A stretch of 34,375 nt of DNA from Alphaproteobacteria bacterium (GCA_018818925.1 JAHJQZ010000114.1:1-34375), one strand, 5' to 3'. Counted from the stretch's first letter, positions 8,593 to 17,299 are shown. A program made the numbers and translations. Notes: generated from the letters alone by a model not told the origin.

Positions 8593-8620
8593 ATTATCTC
8601 CGAAAACGTTTGCGAGTCAA
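8593..8620 (-). promoter_or_regulatory. Sigma-70-type promoter of the sugar operon
   Basis: On the minus strand TTGACT (8615-8620) and GATAAT (8593-8598) are separated by 16 bases; each box matches the sigma-70 consensus in five of six positions. The spacer is almost filled by operator O2, and O1 covers the likely start point. This is the geometry of direct repression. The predicted 5' leader to the binding-protein start is about 300 bases. Confidence 0.6.
8601..8614. promoter_or_regulatory. LacI-family operator O2
   Basis: CGAAAACGTTTGCG matches O1 in the core AAACGTTT and in the outer CG pairs, with one mismatched base pair in the symmetry. It lies between the -35 and -10 boxes of the minus-strand promoter. 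Two sites 24 bp apart could be occupied cooperatively by LacI-type dimers. Confidence 0.7.
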
Positions 8621-8676
8621 TTGGCCACTGGCGCGGTTTGCTTTATTGGAGGCTGCGGGAGGACCTGAACAAGACG

Positions 8677-9711
8677 ATGATCGGCATCAAGCGGCTGGCG
8701 CAGCAGCTCAATCTATCGATCGGCACCGTGTCGCGCGCGCTCAACAACCGTCCGGACGTCAGCGAGGCGACGCGCCGGCGGGTGCAGGACGTTGCGCGCC
8801 AGCTCGGCTATGTGCCCAACCAGTCCGGCCGCAGCTTGAGGCGCGGCCAGACCGGCGTCGTCGCCTTCATGATGCAGACCGGGCACAACATCACCGGCCA
8901 TGGCGATACCTTCATCATGGGCGTATTCAACGGCATCCAGACGGCACTGGCCAGGCATCATCTCGACCTCGTCGCCCTGCTCTGCCCGTCCGACGAGGAT
9001 GCCGAGGGCTATTTGAAGCGCATGGTGTCGCGCAGCTTCGCCGACGGCATCATTCTCAGCTCGACGCAGCGCGTCGACCGCCGCATCGATTTCCTCGCCG
9101 AACGCGGCGTGCCCTTCGTCACGCTCGGCCGCTCGCAATCCGATGCCGGCCAGCCCTGGATCGACACCGATTTCGCCGGCATGGCCGAACGGTCGATCGA
9201 TCGGCTGGTGCGCAAGGGCCATCGGCGCATCGCCATCACCGTGCCCGACGACGAAACCAATCTCGGCTTCGTGTTCACCGAGGCGGCGCGCGCGGCGCTC
9301 GCCGCCCACGGTCTTGGTCTCGACCCGCAACTGGTGTTCGGCTTCGTTCCCAACGAGGCGAGCGGCTACGACATCGCCGACCGGCTGCTGGCGCTCCCGG
9401 ACAGGCCAAGCGCCATCGTGCTGCTCAATCCGAGCCTGACCACCGGCTTGTATCGCCGTCTCGGCGAGGCCGGCGTCGAGCCCGGCGGGGATATTGCGGT
9501 GATCGGGCGCGACAGCCCGCAATCGCCGTTCCTGTCGCCGCGCCTGACCTATTTTCGCGAAGACCTCGACAGTCTCGGGGTGGCGCTCGGCAAGGCGCTT
9601 TTGGCGTCGATGCCGCGCTATGCCAAGGCCTATCCTGCCGGCATCATCCGCCAGGTCTGGCCAACCGAGCTGATCGAGGGCGAAAGCGACGCCTTCACGC
9701 TGAAGCGCTGA
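8677..9711 (+). CDS. LacI-family sugar-responsive transcriptional repressor
   Basis: This 344-residue regulator has the N-terminal LacI helix-turn-helix (IKRLAQQLNLSIGTVSRALNN, residues 3-23) and hinge helix region (ARQLGYVPNQSGRSL). A periplasmic-binding-protein-like effector domain follows. I chose ATG 8677 because family proteins start a few residues before this helix; the frame stays open nearly 100 codons upstream, but that stretch has no family match and would overlap the operators. GGGAGGA lies rather far upstream (13 bases). The gene is divergent from the sugar operon, and two AAACGTTT operators lie between them, so it probably represses that operon and itself until a sugar ligand binds. 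The ligand is unknown. Its stop codon lies 9 bp from that of the convergent Opp-type ATPase gene. Confidence 0.93.
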   Translation: MIGIKRLAQQLNLSIGTVSRALNNRPDVSEATRRRVQDVARQLGYVPNQSGRSLRRGQTGVVAFMMQTGHNITGHGDTFIMGVFNGIQTALARHHLDLVALLCPSDEDAEGYLKRMVSRSFADGIILSSTQRVDRRIDFLAERGVPFVTLGRSQSDAGQPWIDTDFAGMAERSIDRLVRKGHRRIAITVPDDETNLGFVFTEAARAALAAHGLGLDPQLVFGFVPNEASGYDIADRLLALPDRPSAIVLLNPSLTTGLYRRLGEAGVEPGGDIAVIGRDSPQSPFLSPRLTYFREDLDSLGVALGKALLASMPRYAKAYPAGIIRQVWPTELIEGESDAFTLKR

Positions 9712-9720
9712 AGGCGGCGT

Positions 9721-10641
9721 TCACGGGTTGGAGCGCACAAAGCGCCCGTCGGGCTGTTCGACCATGTGGCTGTGCACGGCCTTGGCCAGCATTTCGTCGC
9801 TGGCCGCGATCAGGTCGGTAGCCGGCGCCAGATCGCCGTGGCCGGCGTTTTCGGTCGACAGCACCGAAGCCTTGAGCAGCCTGGCATAAGGGTGCTGCGG
9901 ATTTTCCAGCACCAGGCGTGCCGGCCCCATTTCGACCACCCTGCCCTTTTGCATGATGATGATGCGGTCCGAGATGTAATAGGCCGTTGCGAGGTCGTGG
10001 GTGATGTAAATGACATGCACGCCAAAGTCGTCGCGCAGAGATTTCAACAGGTTGACGATGGCCATGCGCAGCGAGGCGTCGACCATCGACACCGGCTCGT
10101 CGGCGATCAGCACTTCCGGATCGCACACGAGGGCGCGGGCGATGGCGCAGCGCTGCAACTGACCACCCGAGAGTTCGTGCGGATAGCGCCCCTTTACCTC
10201 TGCAAGCGTCAGGCCGACCTTGACCAGCGCCTCGTCCATCGCCCGATCGATTTCCGCGCGGCTGCGGGGCGCCCGGAATGCCGTCGCCGTCGATTCGAGA
10301 TAGCGGTCGACCCGCTTCAGCGGATTGAACGCCTCGAACGGATTCTGGAAGACCGGCTGTACCCTGGCCATGAAATCGTGTCGCGCGCGGCCCCACATGC
10401 TGGTCGGAACCGGTCGACCAAGGTACCGGATCTGACCGCTCGTTGGCACGTCGAGCCCAAGGATCATGCGGGCGAGCGTCGTCTTCCCGGAGCCTGATTC
10501 GCCGATGATCGTGAAGATTTCCGGCCGTTCTTTCTCGAGCGTGAACTGGGCATCGACGACGGCGTCGGTGAAATCGCGGGCGAGAATGCCGCCCATCGGG
10601 AAGCGCCTGTAGACGTGCTCGACTTCCAGAAGCGCGGTCAT
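9721..10641 (-). CDS. Opp/Dpp-type ABC transporter ATPase, second (OppF-like) subunit
   Basis: This 306-residue ATPase carries Walker A GESGSGKTT, signature LSGGQLQRCAIARAL, Walker B VLIADEPVSMVDAS and switch histidine YITHDLA. It is the OppF-like partner in a five-gene importer. I chose the ATG at 10639-10641: it overlaps the previous stop as TGATG, and the product then starts TALLEVEHVYRRF, as in homologues. An earlier in-frame start would run into the preceding gene. Given the neighbouring arabinofuranosidase, the system probably moves oligosaccharides rather than peptides, as known for several Opp-like importers of Thermotoga. This is the last gene of the operon. Confidence 0.92.
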   Translation of the reverse strand: MTALLEVEHVYRRFPMGGILARDFTDAVVDAQFTLEKERPEIFTIIGESGSGKTTLARMILGLDVPTSGQIRYLGRPVPTSMWGRARHDFMARVQPVFQNPFEAFNPLKRVDRYLESTATAFRAPRSRAEIDRAMDEALVKVGLTLAEVKGRYPHELSGGQLQRCAIARALVCDPEVLIADEPVSMVDASLRMAIVNLLKSLRDDFGVHVIYITHDLATAYYISDRIIIMQKGRVVEMGPARLVLENPQHPYARLLKASVLSTENAGHGDLAPATDLIAASDEMLAKAVHSHMVEQPDGRFVRSNP

Positions 10642-11672
10642 CACGAAACCTCCGCCCGATTGCGCGGCAAATCGGCATCGAGCACCGGGCGTACCTCGTC
10701 GGAGCGCCAGCAGGCCGCCCGATGCTCCTCGGCGACGGTGACGAGCGGCGGCACTTCGGAGCGGCACCTGTCGATGGCGAGCGGGCAGCGCGGATGAAAC
10801 CGGCAGCCCGGCGGAGGCTCGGCGAGATTGGGCGGCCGGCCTTCGAGCGCCGGGCGCTGCCGCGTGTCGCCGATGCGCGGCAGGCTTGCGACCAGATGCC
10901 CGGTATAGGGGTGCCTGGGCGACATGAAGAGATCGCGGGTACGGGCTTCCTCGACCAGGCGCCCGGCATAGATGATGCCGACGCGGTCGGCAATGTTGGC
11001 ATGAACGGCCATGTCGTGCGTCACGAACACCACCGAGGACTTGATCTCCTGCTGGATGTTCCTGAGGAGCGCCAGCACGTCCTTTTGCACCACCACGTCG
11101 AGGGCTGTCGTCGGTTCGTCGGCGATGATGAATTCGGGGTGACAGACCGTGGCAAGACCGATGGTGACGCGTTGGCGCATGCCTCCCGACAATTCGTGCG
11201 GATAGGCGCGCAAGACATTGGGCGACAGTTTGAGATGGGCCAGGTGATCGCGCACCCGGTTCCAGAAGGCTTTGCCACTCAACCCGAGCGGTTCCATGGC
11301 GAAGTCGACAAAACTCTTCTCGATGCGCCGGACAGGATTGAGCACGCTCATCGAGCCTTGCATGATGTAGCTCAGATGCTTCCAGCGAATTTGCTTGAGC
11401 ACGTCCGGACTGGCTGTCGTCGGATCGACCTGTTGCCCGCCGAAATCATAGACGGCGCTGCCGGCGACCACCTCGAGCGGCGGACGGATGGCGGCGGCCA
11501 GAACCTTGATGAAGCTGGTCTTGCCGCTCGAGCTTTCGCCGGCGATGCCGTAGATCTCGTTGTGCTTGACCGTCATGGTGATGTCGTCGACGGCCCTGAC
11601 CTCGCGCGAGATGCCATAATAGTTCATCAGGTAGTAGGCCTTGAGCCCCTGAACCGTCAGTATGTCGGCCAT
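10641..11672 (-). CDS. Opp/Dpp-type ABC transporter ATPase, first (OppD-like) subunit
   Basis: This 343-residue ATPase has Walker A GESSSGKTS, slightly different from the usual GESGSGKS. The signature is LSGGMRQRVTIGLA, Walker B FIIADEPTTALDV and switch histidine FVTHDMA. The C-terminal oligopeptide/dipeptide ATPase motif, with the cysteine cluster CRFHPRCPLAIDRC, is present and is specific to the Opp/Dpp/Nik group. The start MADILTVQGLKAYY at 11672 leaves 2 bp after the upstream permease stop; the longer open frame would lie inside that permease gene. It works in the cytoplasm as half of the ATPase heterodimer. Confidence 0.93.
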   Translation of the reverse strand: MADILTVQGLKAYYLMNYYGISREVRAVDDITMTVKHNEIYGIAGESSSGKTSFIKVLAAAIRPPLEVVAGSAVYDFGGQQVDPTTASPDVLKQIRWKHLSYIMQGSMSVLNPVRRIEKSFVDFAMEPLGLSGKAFWNRVRDHLAHLKLSPNVLRAYPHELSGGMRQRVTIGLATVCHPEFIIADEPTTALDVVVQKDVLALLRNIQQEIKSSVVFVTHDMAVHANIADRVGIIYAGRLVEEARTRDLFMSPRHPYTGHLVASLPRIGDTRQRPALEGRPPNLAEPPPGCRFHPRCPLAIDRCRSEVPPLVTVAEEHRAACWRSDEVRPVLDADLPRNRAEVS

Positions 11673-11674
11673 GG

Positions 11675-12532
11675 TCAGGCTCCCATCCGCCGGAGCCGGC
11701 TGCGCGGATCGATGTACTCGTTCATCGATACCGCCAGTAGAAACAGGCCGATGAACATCATCACGAGCAGCACCACAGGGATGAGAATCCACCACCAGAT
11801 CCCGACAATCAGGGCCGAGTGGTTGTTTGCCCAGAACAGGGTCGTCCCGACCGTCGGGATCGTTATGTTGGTGAAGCCGAGCACCGCCAGCGTGACCTCA
11901 AGACCGATCGACCAGATCATGTTGGCCATGGCGGTCGAGAAGATGATCGGCATGACATAGGGCAGGTGTTCCTCGAACATGATCTTGACAGGTGACATGC
12001 CGGCAAACACGGCCTGGCGGGTGAACTCGCGATGCCTGAGGCCAAGGGCCACCGTCCGGATCAGGCGGGCGTCGTAAGGCCAGCCGAAACAGGCCATGAC
12101 GAGCGCCAGATTGAACGAATTCAGATCGCTTCTGAGAACGAAGTAGAAAAGGATCAGGATCGGAAAGATCGGGATGGCGACGAAGATGTCGGCAAAGAAC
12201 ATGAAAACGCGATCGAATATCCCTCCCAGATATCCGGCCATCATGCCAATGACGATCGAAATGATGCGGCTGATGACGGCGACGGTCAGCCCGAATGTCA
12301 ACGAGTTCCAGAACGCGTCCGTCAACTGCCAGAACATATCCTGGCCACGCGAGTTGGTGCCGAACCAGAATTGCCAACTCGGAGGCTGATCCGGCGGGAC
12401 GACATAGACCATCGCCGGTTCCATGGGCGCGAAGAAGCTCAGGCAGGCGAAGATGGTAATGAATCCGACCAGAACGACACCGATGAGAAACTCGACATTG
12501 TAGCGGAGCAGATCGCGGAAGACGCTGAACAT
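11675..12532 (-). CDS. Opp/Dpp-type ABC transporter permease, DppC-like
   Basis: This 285-residue inner-membrane protein has an N-terminal span (FLIGVVLVGFITIFACLSFF) followed by a short periplasmic stretch. The DppC-type FGTNSRGQDMFWQLTDAFW comes before five further spans. The motif FGTxxxGxDxxxxL is typical of DppC/OppC. The ATPase-contact loop lies around FAGMSPVKIMFEEHLPYV. The gene sits 3 bp downstream of the DppB-like gene and 2 bp upstream of the first ATPase gene, so the operon is very compact. Confidence 0.92.
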   Translation of the reverse strand: MFSVFRDLLRYNVEFLIGVVLVGFITIFACLSFFAPMEPAMVYVVPPDQPPSWQFWFGTNSRGQDMFWQLTDAFWNSLTFGLTVAVISRIISIVIGMMAGYLGGIFDRVFMFFADIFVAIPIFPILILFYFVLRSDLNSFNLALVMACFGWPYDARLIRTVALGLRHREFTRQAVFAGMSPVKIMFEEHLPYVMPIIFSTAMANMIWSIGLEVTLAVLGFTNITIPTVGTTLFWANNHSALIVGIWWWILIPVVLLVMMFIGLFLLAVSMNEYIDPRSRLRRMGA

Positions 12533-12535
12533 GGC

Positions 12536-13540
12536 CTATTCCACTCGCACGCGCGGATCGAAGATCGGATGCAGCAGGTCGATGATGAAGATCGCCGTGG
12601 CGACCGCGATGATCGCGATCGAGGAAACCGCCAGCACCACCGTGGTGTCGCCCTCGTTCACGGCCCGGACCAAAAGGGTGCCGAGGCCGGGATAGGAGAA
12701 CACCTGCTCGATGATGATCGTACCGGAAAAGATCAGGCCGAGCGTCATGGCCAGCGACGTCAGCTGCGGGATCATGGCATTGCGGATCACATAGGCGAAC
12801 AGGATCGTGGGGCGCTTGACGCCGGCGAGCTCGGCATAGGTGACATAGTCCTCGGTCACGATGTTCGAGACCAGCGCCCGCATGCCAAGGAACCAGGTGC
12901 CGATGCCAACCAGCACCAGCGACAAGGCCGGAAGCAGGGCGTAGTGCAGAACCGACAGGACGAATTCGGGCGTCCAGGCGACCCTGACATTCATGGCAAA
13001 GCCGCCGCTGATCGGCAGGATCGGCCACAAAAACCCGAAGAGGATCACCATCAGGAAGGCAACGATATAGTGCGGGATCGGCTGCAGGCCGATGGCGACG
13101 ATTCCGAAGGCCTTGAGGAATCGGTTGTTCTGGTAGTAGCCGGCGAGGCCGCCAAGGATGTTGCCAATCAGCCAGTTGATGATGATGGTCGCCGTCAGGA
13201 GTCCGAAGGTCCAGGGCAAGGCAATCATGACGAGGCGAAGGGCGGGCGTCGGAAAGGCCAGCAATGACGGGCCCAGGTCGCCGGTGACGAAACGCCCCCA
13301 GAAATTGAGATATTGCTGCCAGAGTGGCACATCGAGACCGAATAGCTCGGTCATGGTGGCCCGAAGCGCCCGAATGGCCTCGGGGCTGTAGGTCGACCGA
13401 CCCGAGACGCGACCGATGATGGAGTCGACGGGGCTGATCGGGGACAGGTGGGAGATGAAGAAGGCGGCTGAAATGCCGGCAAAACAGACAGCGAAAAGCT
13501 GCAGCAGGCGCTTGAGCGCGAACAGAAAATACGCCTTCAT
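12536..13540 (-). CDS. Opp/Dpp-type ABC transporter permease, DppB-like
   Basis: This 334-residue inner-membrane permease has an N-terminal span (LFAVCFAGISAAFFISHL), a periplasmic region and about five more spans. Towards the C-terminus is the DppB-type sequence GTIIIEQVFSYPGLGTLLVRAV. The contact loop is YAELAGVKRPTILFAYVIRNAM. It follows the binding-protein gene by 79 bp, a gap filled by a strong hairpin (13577-13600). It pairs with the DppC-like subunit. Confidence 0.93.
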   Translation of the reverse strand: MKAYFLFALKRLLQLFAVCFAGISAAFFISHLSPISPVDSIIGRVSGRSTYSPEAIRALRATMTELFGLDVPLWQQYLNFWGRFVTGDLGPSLLAFPTPALRLVMIALPWTFGLLTATIIINWLIGNILGGLAGYYQNNRFLKAFGIVAIGLQPIPHYIVAFLMVILFGFLWPILPISGGFAMNVRVAWTPEFVLSVLHYALLPALSLVLVGIGTWFLGMRALVSNIVTEDYVTYAELAGVKRPTILFAYVIRNAMIPQLTSLAMTLGLIFSGTIIIEQVFSYPGLGTLLVRAVNEGDTTVVLAVSSIAIIAVATAIFIIDLLHPIFDPRVRVE

Positions 13541-13576
13541 CTATTCAAGTTTCCCGTTCCACCCGTTTGGAGGGCA

Positions 13577-13600
13577 GGCGTCCGGTCGTAACCGGACGCC
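13577..13600 (-). promoter_or_regulatory. Intercistronic hairpin after the second binding-protein gene
   Basis: A perfect 10-bp stem (GGCGTCCGGT with ACCGGACGCC) with a 4-base loop lies between the binding-protein stop codon and the DppB-like start. No U-tract follows. It occupies the same position as the hairpin at 6986-7010 in the other importer operon, which supports a role in mRNA stability or partial attenuation rather than termination. Confidence 0.6.
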
Positions 13601-13619
13601 CAGTCTTGCAGGTGATGCC

Positions 13620-15533
13620 CTAGTTTCCGGCAGGCTTCAACTGGGTGAAGATATACTTCGAGTTCGACCAGTTGTTGACGATATTGGCGTAGGGCTTCTC
13701 TTCGGCAGTCGGGAAACCGGTCCAGTAGCGCGTGTCGTAGGCCGAGAACACGTTGAACGACATGATCGGCATGAACGGCATCTCGTCGACCATGAGCTTG
13801 ATGAACTCGTTGCCGAGCGCGACATTGGCTTCGTGGTCGGTGAATTCGGTCACGCGCATCGTCTCGATGATCTTGTCGAGCCGCGGGTCCGAATAGCGCT
13901 GCCAGTTGCGGGCCGTCTGACGTTCGCCGGCAGGCGACAGATAGTCCGAATGCCAGCTGTCAAGGAAGAACGACAGGTCGGGATTGCCGCCCCAGGTTTC
14001 GATCGACCAGGCCGTCGCAACGTCGAATTGGCCGAGATCGAGCGTGGTGCCGTAGATCACCGGGTCGGCGACGGGAGTCGTCTCGACGCCCGCCAGCGTC
14101 CACTGCTGGGCAATGTCGGTACCAAGGCGATTCACCACGCCATCGGTGAAGGTGTTGATGGTGATCTTGAACTGCTCGCCATCGGGCTTGAACCACTTGC
14201 CGCCCTGATTGGTGAAGCCGGCCGCCTCGAGCAGCTCGCCAGCCGCCTTGACGTCCTTCTTCCACCAGCCGTAACCGAACGACTTGTTGATCATGGTTGC
14301 GTCGGTCGGAACGGCGTCGCCGAACTGCGGACGGACCATATTGGCGATCTGGGTGCCGACGGTGGGATCGTACGGCTTGATCTTGGATTTGCCGGTATCG
14401 AGCTCGTAGTCGGTGATCCACTGCTGCAGCGGGCCGTGGTAGTCGTCGGTATGCGTACCGGTCGGCGGCATGGCAATGGCCGACAGGGTGGCAGCGCCGC
14501 GATAGGACGCCATCGACATTTCGACCGGGTCGAGCATCAGCGTCAGAGCCCAGCGCACGCGCTTGTCGTCGAACGGCGCCTTCTGGTTGTTGAAGATCGC
14601 CATCACCAGGGTCGGATCGGGATGAGCGTACGGGAAGCCCGGGAACCAGCCGCGCGCGTTCTCGTCCTGCTTGGCCAGATTGAACATGCCTTCCGGCGAC
14701 AGGTCGTGGATCATGTCGAGATTGCCGTTGACCATTTCGATCAGGCGTTTGTCGACGTCGGGAATCGACTGGTAGATGATGTACTTGGGCGCGGGTTCAC
14801 CCCAGATGGCCAGCGCTGTCTTGTCCCAGTCGGGACGCTTTTCCCAGATGTACCAGTACCCGTTCGGGTCGTAGGAGTGCAGCGTATAGGGGCCAAGGCC
14901 GACCGGCGGGTTGAAGTTGAACGACTTCGGATCGGCCTGGGCTTCGAAGATGTGCTTTGGCATGATCCAGGCCGCGTTCCAGCGCACCATGAACAGGGCG
15001 TGGAAACGGGCATTCGGCTTCTTGAGCTTGAAGTGGACGGTGTAGTCGTCCGGCGTGTCGACGCTTTCGATGGCGTCGGCGAACGGGGCGCTCCAGTTGA
15101 AGCCCGGAGTGGAGGCCTGCAGGTCGACCGTGTACTTGACGTCGGCCGAGGTGAAGGGAACGCCGTCGCTCCACGTGATGCCTTCACGCAGCTTGACGGT
15201 CATTTCGGTGAAATCGGCGTTGTACTGCCAGGGTTCGGAAGCGAGCTGGTTGTACAGCGAGCCGTCAAGACCCGCATCCGGGTCTATGAACCACAGCGTA
15301 TCGAGGGCGAGCTGGTGCAGGCCGTTCGAGTTGGCGGCGCCGGAACCGGCGACCCAGAGGTTGAAGCTGTCGGGATTCGAGGCCGGAGCTTCCGGATTGT
15401 TGATGATCAGGGTTTCATTGCGCGGCAGATCCATAGTCGGAGCCAGGGCGGCGTCGTCCTGCGCCATGGCACCAGATGCAAAGCCCGCAATCGCCACGGC
15501 GGCCGCAACCGCCAGCGTAGTCAAGGTCCTCAT
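13620..15533 (-). CDS. Opp/Dpp-type periplasmic binding protein (SBP_bac_5), probable oligosaccharide binder
   Basis: This 637-residue protein has a clear Sec signal peptide ending GAMAQDD. The mature part is a full-length SBP_bac_5 protein, with LREGITWSDGVPFTSADVKY as the family hallmark and DKRVRWALTLMLDPVEM further on. I chose ATG 15531-15533 because GGGAGGA lies just upstream; the in-frame start five codons earlier would overlap that site. Family members are usually called peptide binders, but many bind oligosaccharides. Aromatic residues are frequent (YDPNGYWYIWEKRPDW), as in sugar binders. The neighbouring GH51 gene suggests arabino- or xylo-oligosaccharides. A TTGACA -35 box lies about 75 bp upstream of the start. 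Confidence 0.9.
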   Translation of the reverse strand: MRTLTTLAVAAAVAIAGFASGAMAQDDAALAPTMDLPRNETLIINNPEAPASNPDSFNLWVAGSGAANSNGLHQLALDTLWFIDPDAGLDGSLYNQLASEPWQYNADFTEMTVKLREGITWSDGVPFTSADVKYTVDLQASTPGFNWSAPFADAIESVDTPDDYTVHFKLKKPNARFHALFMVRWNAAWIMPKHIFEAQADPKSFNFNPPVGLGPYTLHSYDPNGYWYIWEKRPDWDKTALAIWGEPAPKYIIYQSIPDVDKRLIEMVNGNLDMIHDLSPEGMFNLAKQDENARGWFPGFPYAHPDPTLVMAIFNNQKAPFDDKRVRWALTLMLDPVEMSMASYRGAATLSAIAMPPTGTHTDDYHGPLQQWITDYELDTGKSKIKPYDPTVGTQIANMVRPQFGDAVPTDATMINKSFGYGWWKKDVKAAGELLEAAGFTNQGGKWFKPDGEQFKITINTFTDGVVNRLGTDIAQQWTLAGVETTPVADPVIYGTTLDLGQFDVATAWSIETWGGNPDLSFFLDSWHSDYLSPAGERQTARNWQRYSDPRLDKIIETMRVTEFTDHEANVALGNEFIKLMVDEMPFMPIMSFNVFSAYDTRYWTGFPTAEEKPYANIVNNWSNSKYIFTQLKPAGN

Positions 15534-15583
15534 CTTTATTCCTCCCATTGAAGCGTCCGCCTTGGCGGTGCTCCTGCAGGATC

Positions 15584-15611
15584 AGGCTACATCAACCCCC
15601 GTCATTGTCAA
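15584..15611 (-). promoter_or_regulatory. Possible promoter of the Opp-type importer operon
   Basis: On the minus strand a consensus TTGACA (15606-15611) is followed after 16 bases by TAGCCT (15584-15589), a weak -10 box. It lies downstream of the abfA terminator, so the importer would have its own transcript. The weak -10 suggests a need for activation; no clear operator was found. Confidence 0.4.
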
Positions 15612-15644
15612 CATGATACGGGATATGTACCCATTTTGCAGATA

Positions 15645-15677
15645 TAAAAAAGAAGGGCGCGCCGGGCGGGGCGCGCC
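15645..15677 (-). terminator. Intrinsic terminator of the arabinofuranosidase gene
   Basis: On the minus strand an 8-bp GC stem (GGCGCGCC repeated around a 6-base loop, 15656-15663 and 15670-15677) is followed directly by CTTCTTTTTT. This is a canonical rho-independent terminator 31 bp after the abfA stop codon. It separates abfA from the importer operon. Confidence 0.8.
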
Positions 15678-15707
15678 GAGTCGGTCGGGAGGAGACCGAG
15701 AGGCAGA

Positions 15708-17219
15708 TCAGACCTTTAGCCGGATCATCTGATAGGAGTGCGGCGGCAGGGCCAGCGTGACGGAATTGCCGTCCACCTGGGCACCGGAACCATCGCGCGG
15801 CGCCACCTCGTCCGGCCGTTGCGCCGTGTTCACCGCTTCGAGGTTCGGGTGCGTCATCACCTTGTGCTCCAGCACGCGGGGCGTGGCGAAGCCGAAAAGC
15901 GACAGGTCGAAGGCGATGGTTTCACTCGCGTGCCGGTTGACGGCGAACACGGCGACAGTGCCGTCCGCGTCGTTGTGTACCGCCGAAACATCGACATAGG
16001 ACACATTGTCGCCATGCGCGCAGTCGTAGCCGGGGCTTTTGACCGCGAGGTTGAGCGCCGTGCCGCGGCCATAGCGCGAGGCGAAATAGAACGGATAGTA
16101 GATGGTCTGCTTCCAGGCCTTGCCGCCCTTCTCGGTCATGATCGGCGCGATGACGTTGACCAGTTGGGCAATGGCGGCGATCTTGACCACGTCGGAGCGA
16201 CGGATGAATGTGTTGAGCGCACATCCGACCATCAGCACGTCCTCGAAGTTGTAGATGTCCTCGAGAAGCGGCGGTGCCAGCGGCCAGCCATCGTCGCCGC
16301 CAAGCACTTTCCTGTCGGCATTATTCGAATGATACCAGACATTCCATTCGTCGAAGGAAATGTAGACATCCTTTTTTGAACGCTTCTTGGCCTTCACATA
16401 ATTGATCGTTCCCGCCACGGTTCCAATGTAACGATCGAGCTTTTCGCTCAGTGCCAGGAAATTAGCCGTGTTCTTCTCTTCGTTGCGGAAATACATGTGC
16501 AACGAAATATAATCGATGTTCTCGTAGGTTTCATCGAGAACCGTCGCCTCCCAGTCGGGATAGGTGACCATGTCGGCATGCGAGGAGCCGCAAACGACGA
16601 GTTCGAGACTCTTGTCGAAGGCGCGCACCGCTTTGGCCGTCTCGTTGGCGAGATGGCCGTACTCGGCGGCCGACTTGTGGCCGACCTGCCAGGGTCCATC
16701 CATCTCGTTGCCGAGCGCCCAGAGCTTGACGTTCCAGGGATCGGCGCGGCCGTTCTTCTTGCGCAGGTCCGACCAGTATGTACCGCCGGGATGGTTGACG
16801 TATTCGACGAAATTGCGAGCGGCATCGAGGCCGCGCGAACCGAGATTGACGGCCAGCATCATCTTGGTGCCGACCGAATCGCACCAGTCGGCGAACTCGT
16901 GAATGCCGACTTCGTTCGATTCCGAGGTGTGCCAGGCCAGATCGAGCCGGGTCGGCCGCGCCGCTTTCGGCCCGATGCCATCTTCCCAATTGTAGGCGGA
17001 AACGAAGTTGCCGCCCGGATAGCGGACGACCGGAATGTCAAGCGCCCGCACCAGATCGATGACGTCGCGGCGCATGCCATTGGTGTCGGCGGTCGGATGA
17101 TCGGGCTCGTAAATGCCTGAATAGACCGCTCGTCCGAGATGCTCGAGGAATGCGCCATAGAGACGGTTGTCGATATTGGCAATCGTAAAGTCTCTATGCG
17201 CCGTTGCTGTCGCGCGCAT
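15708..17219 (-). CDS. abfA: GH51 alpha-L-arabinofuranosidase
   Basis: This 503-residue intracellular enzyme removes terminal alpha-L-arabinofuranosyl groups from arabinoxylan or arabinan oligosaccharides. The acid/base is Glu172 in WALGNEMDGPW and the nucleophile is Glu291 in YISFDEWNVWY. Both lie within a few residues of the Glu175/Glu294 pair known for Geobacillus AbfA. Length is that of the standard two-domain enzyme: a TIM barrel followed by a beta-sandwich from about residue 390. No signal peptide is present, so substrate must be imported. The gene is downstream of an ArsR-type regulator in the same orientation and ends at a strong terminator. CTAGGAGGAC precedes the ATG. Confidence 0.95.
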   Translation of the reverse strand: MRATATAHRDFTIANIDNRLYGAFLEHLGRAVYSGIYEPDHPTADTNGMRRDVIDLVRALDIPVVRYPGGNFVSAYNWEDGIGPKAARPTRLDLAWHTSESNEVGIHEFADWCDSVGTKMMLAVNLGSRGLDAARNFVEYVNHPGGTYWSDLRKKNGRADPWNVKLWALGNEMDGPWQVGHKSAAEYGHLANETAKAVRAFDKSLELVVCGSSHADMVTYPDWEATVLDETYENIDYISLHMYFRNEEKNTANFLALSEKLDRYIGTVAGTINYVKAKKRSKKDVYISFDEWNVWYHSNNADRKVLGGDDGWPLAPPLLEDIYNFEDVLMVGCALNTFIRRSDVVKIAAIAQLVNVIAPIMTEKGGKAWKQTIYYPFYFASRYGRGTALNLAVKSPGYDCAHGDNVSYVDVSAVHNDADGTVAVFAVNRHASETIAFDLSLFGFATPRVLEHKVMTHPNLEAVNTAQRPDEVAPRDGSGAQVDGNSVTLALPPHSYQMIRLKV

Positions 17220-17269
17220 CGTGTCCTCCTAGCAAAACGGAAAATCTGGTTTATATCGGTTTCTTGGGT

Positions 17270-17299
17270 ATAATGAAACGCGATACGCCCGACAGTCAA
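17270..17299 (-). promoter_or_regulatory. Probable abfA promoter with a dyad on the -35 box
   Basis: On the minus strand TTGACT (17294-17299) and CATTAT (17270-17275) are spaced by 18 bases. The -35 box is the centre of the inverted repeat CCGAC-N6-GTCGG (17289-17304), which could bind a repressor. The upstream regulator gene ends only 14 bp before this dyad. Confidence 0.45.

Noticed and set aside
13416-15551. Plus-strand open frame of about 710 codons opposite the Opp-type binding protein
   Set aside because: Antisense of a well-supported SBP_bac_5 gene; no motif of its own.
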